Origin: Methanosarcinales archaeon
GTDB lineage: Archaea > Halobacteriota > Methanosarcinia > Methanosarcinales > Methanogasteraceae
Direction: 5' to 3'
DNA: 5,361 bases
Assembly (NCBI GenBank): GCA_030606635.1
Contig: JAUWGA010000127.1
Span: 1 to 5,361 of the forward strand
The translations under genes were made by a program, and so were the position numbers. Position 1 is the stretch's first letter. Every line of letters begins with the position of its first letter. Positions 5,190 through 5,361 of the stretch are shown piece by piece. The notes under the pieces are model-generated. The model was not told the DNA's origin and did not search any database. It worked only from the letters and a program-made list of their open reading frames with translations.

Positions 5190-5361
5190 AAGCACCACGC
5201 GATCGAAACCGATCCGCGCAAACGCGGGTGCCACAGCCTCTTGCACGACCCGAAACCGCTCGGAATCGCCTGATTGAACCTCGACGCAGGCAAGGCGACC
5301 ATGATCCCGGACCCGGACGCCGCAGAAGCCATGCGAACGAAGCATCGATTCCGCGTCTTCG
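5163..5361 (-). CDS. larE: LarE-like sulfurtransferase, C-terminal end only
   Basis: A minus-strand frame enters from the right edge and stops at TGA (5165-5163), giving the last 65 residues. The stretch MLRSHGFCGVRVRDHGRLACVEV is the conserved LarE C-terminal motif (GFxxVRVRxHGxxAxxEV), and IGFDRVVLSRLRSRTL takes the place of the usual GFKYVTLDLEGYRSGSM ending. LarE is an ATP-dependent enzyme that activates the carboxylates of the pyridinium biscarboxylate intermediate and donates sulfur in making the nickel-pincer cofactor of lactate racemase and related enzymes. The ATP-binding and sulfur-donor cysteine regions lie outside the window, so the mechanism class cannot be judged. By hand count GC is about 64%. 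The 3' end collides with the hicA stub, and its divergent ending (no GYRSGS) may be natural or may reflect the rearrangement. Confidence 0.78.
   Translation of the reverse strand, partial: EDAESMLRSHGFCGVRVRDHGRLACVEVQSGDSERFRVVQEAVAPAFARIGFDRVVLSRLRSRTL

Noticed and set aside
1..5361. CRISPR arrays, tRNA or rRNA genes, transposase genes
   Set aside because: No evenly spaced repeats, no cloverleaf-like segment with a TTCRANNC arm, and no transposase motifs were found on either strand by eye.

Overview
The window reads as archaeal chromosome, most likely from a euryarchaeote of the methanogen or methane/alkane-oxidiser type (Methanomicrobia or Halobacteriota in the broad sense). The evidence is ribosomal protein S6e (absent from bacteria), an endonuclease Q-type repair nuclease ending in a PCNA-binding motif, archaeal TATA-like boxes, several starts without Shine-Dalgarno sites, and an archaeal-type ATP-grasp enzyme. 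I cannot name the genus from the sequence alone.

Layout. Positions 1-438 (minus strand) hold the first 146 residues of an ATP-grasp ligase that runs off the left edge. Positions 439-630 are non-coding and carry a mobile-looking inverted repeat of the 'ACCACAGAGG...' type, followed on the minus strand by a T run, plus a perfect 12-bp palindrome. Next is endonuclease Q (endoQ, minus strand, start near 1887). It is divergent from the ribosomal gene rps6e (1954-2352), and both appear to use one symmetrical TATA box in the 60-bp gap. rps6e is followed after 10 bp by a protein built almost wholly of nine uninterrupted 34-residue TPR repeats (2363-3388). A T-tract closes that unit. A radical SAM protein with a short SPASM/twitch-like C-terminus follows as a single gene (3503-4681).

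The right end is accessory in character. An intact HicB-like antitoxin (4795-5073) is lower in GC than its surroundings. It is followed, with a one-base TGATG overlap, by a stub of its HicA toxin that breaks down after about 20 residues. The stub runs head-on into the 3' end of a high-GC larE-like sulfurtransferase gene on the minus strand (5163 to the right edge).

Functionally this is a patchwork rather than one pathway: DNA repair, translation, protein-protein scaffolding, a radical enzyme of unknown substrate, a decayed toxin-antitoxin pair and probable nickel-pincer cofactor biosynthesis. I see no clear new multi-gene system. The items most worth checking are the PCNA-tethered EndoQ and its shared promoter with S6e, the S6e-TPR pair, the orphaned HicB, and the unassigned radical SAM enzyme.
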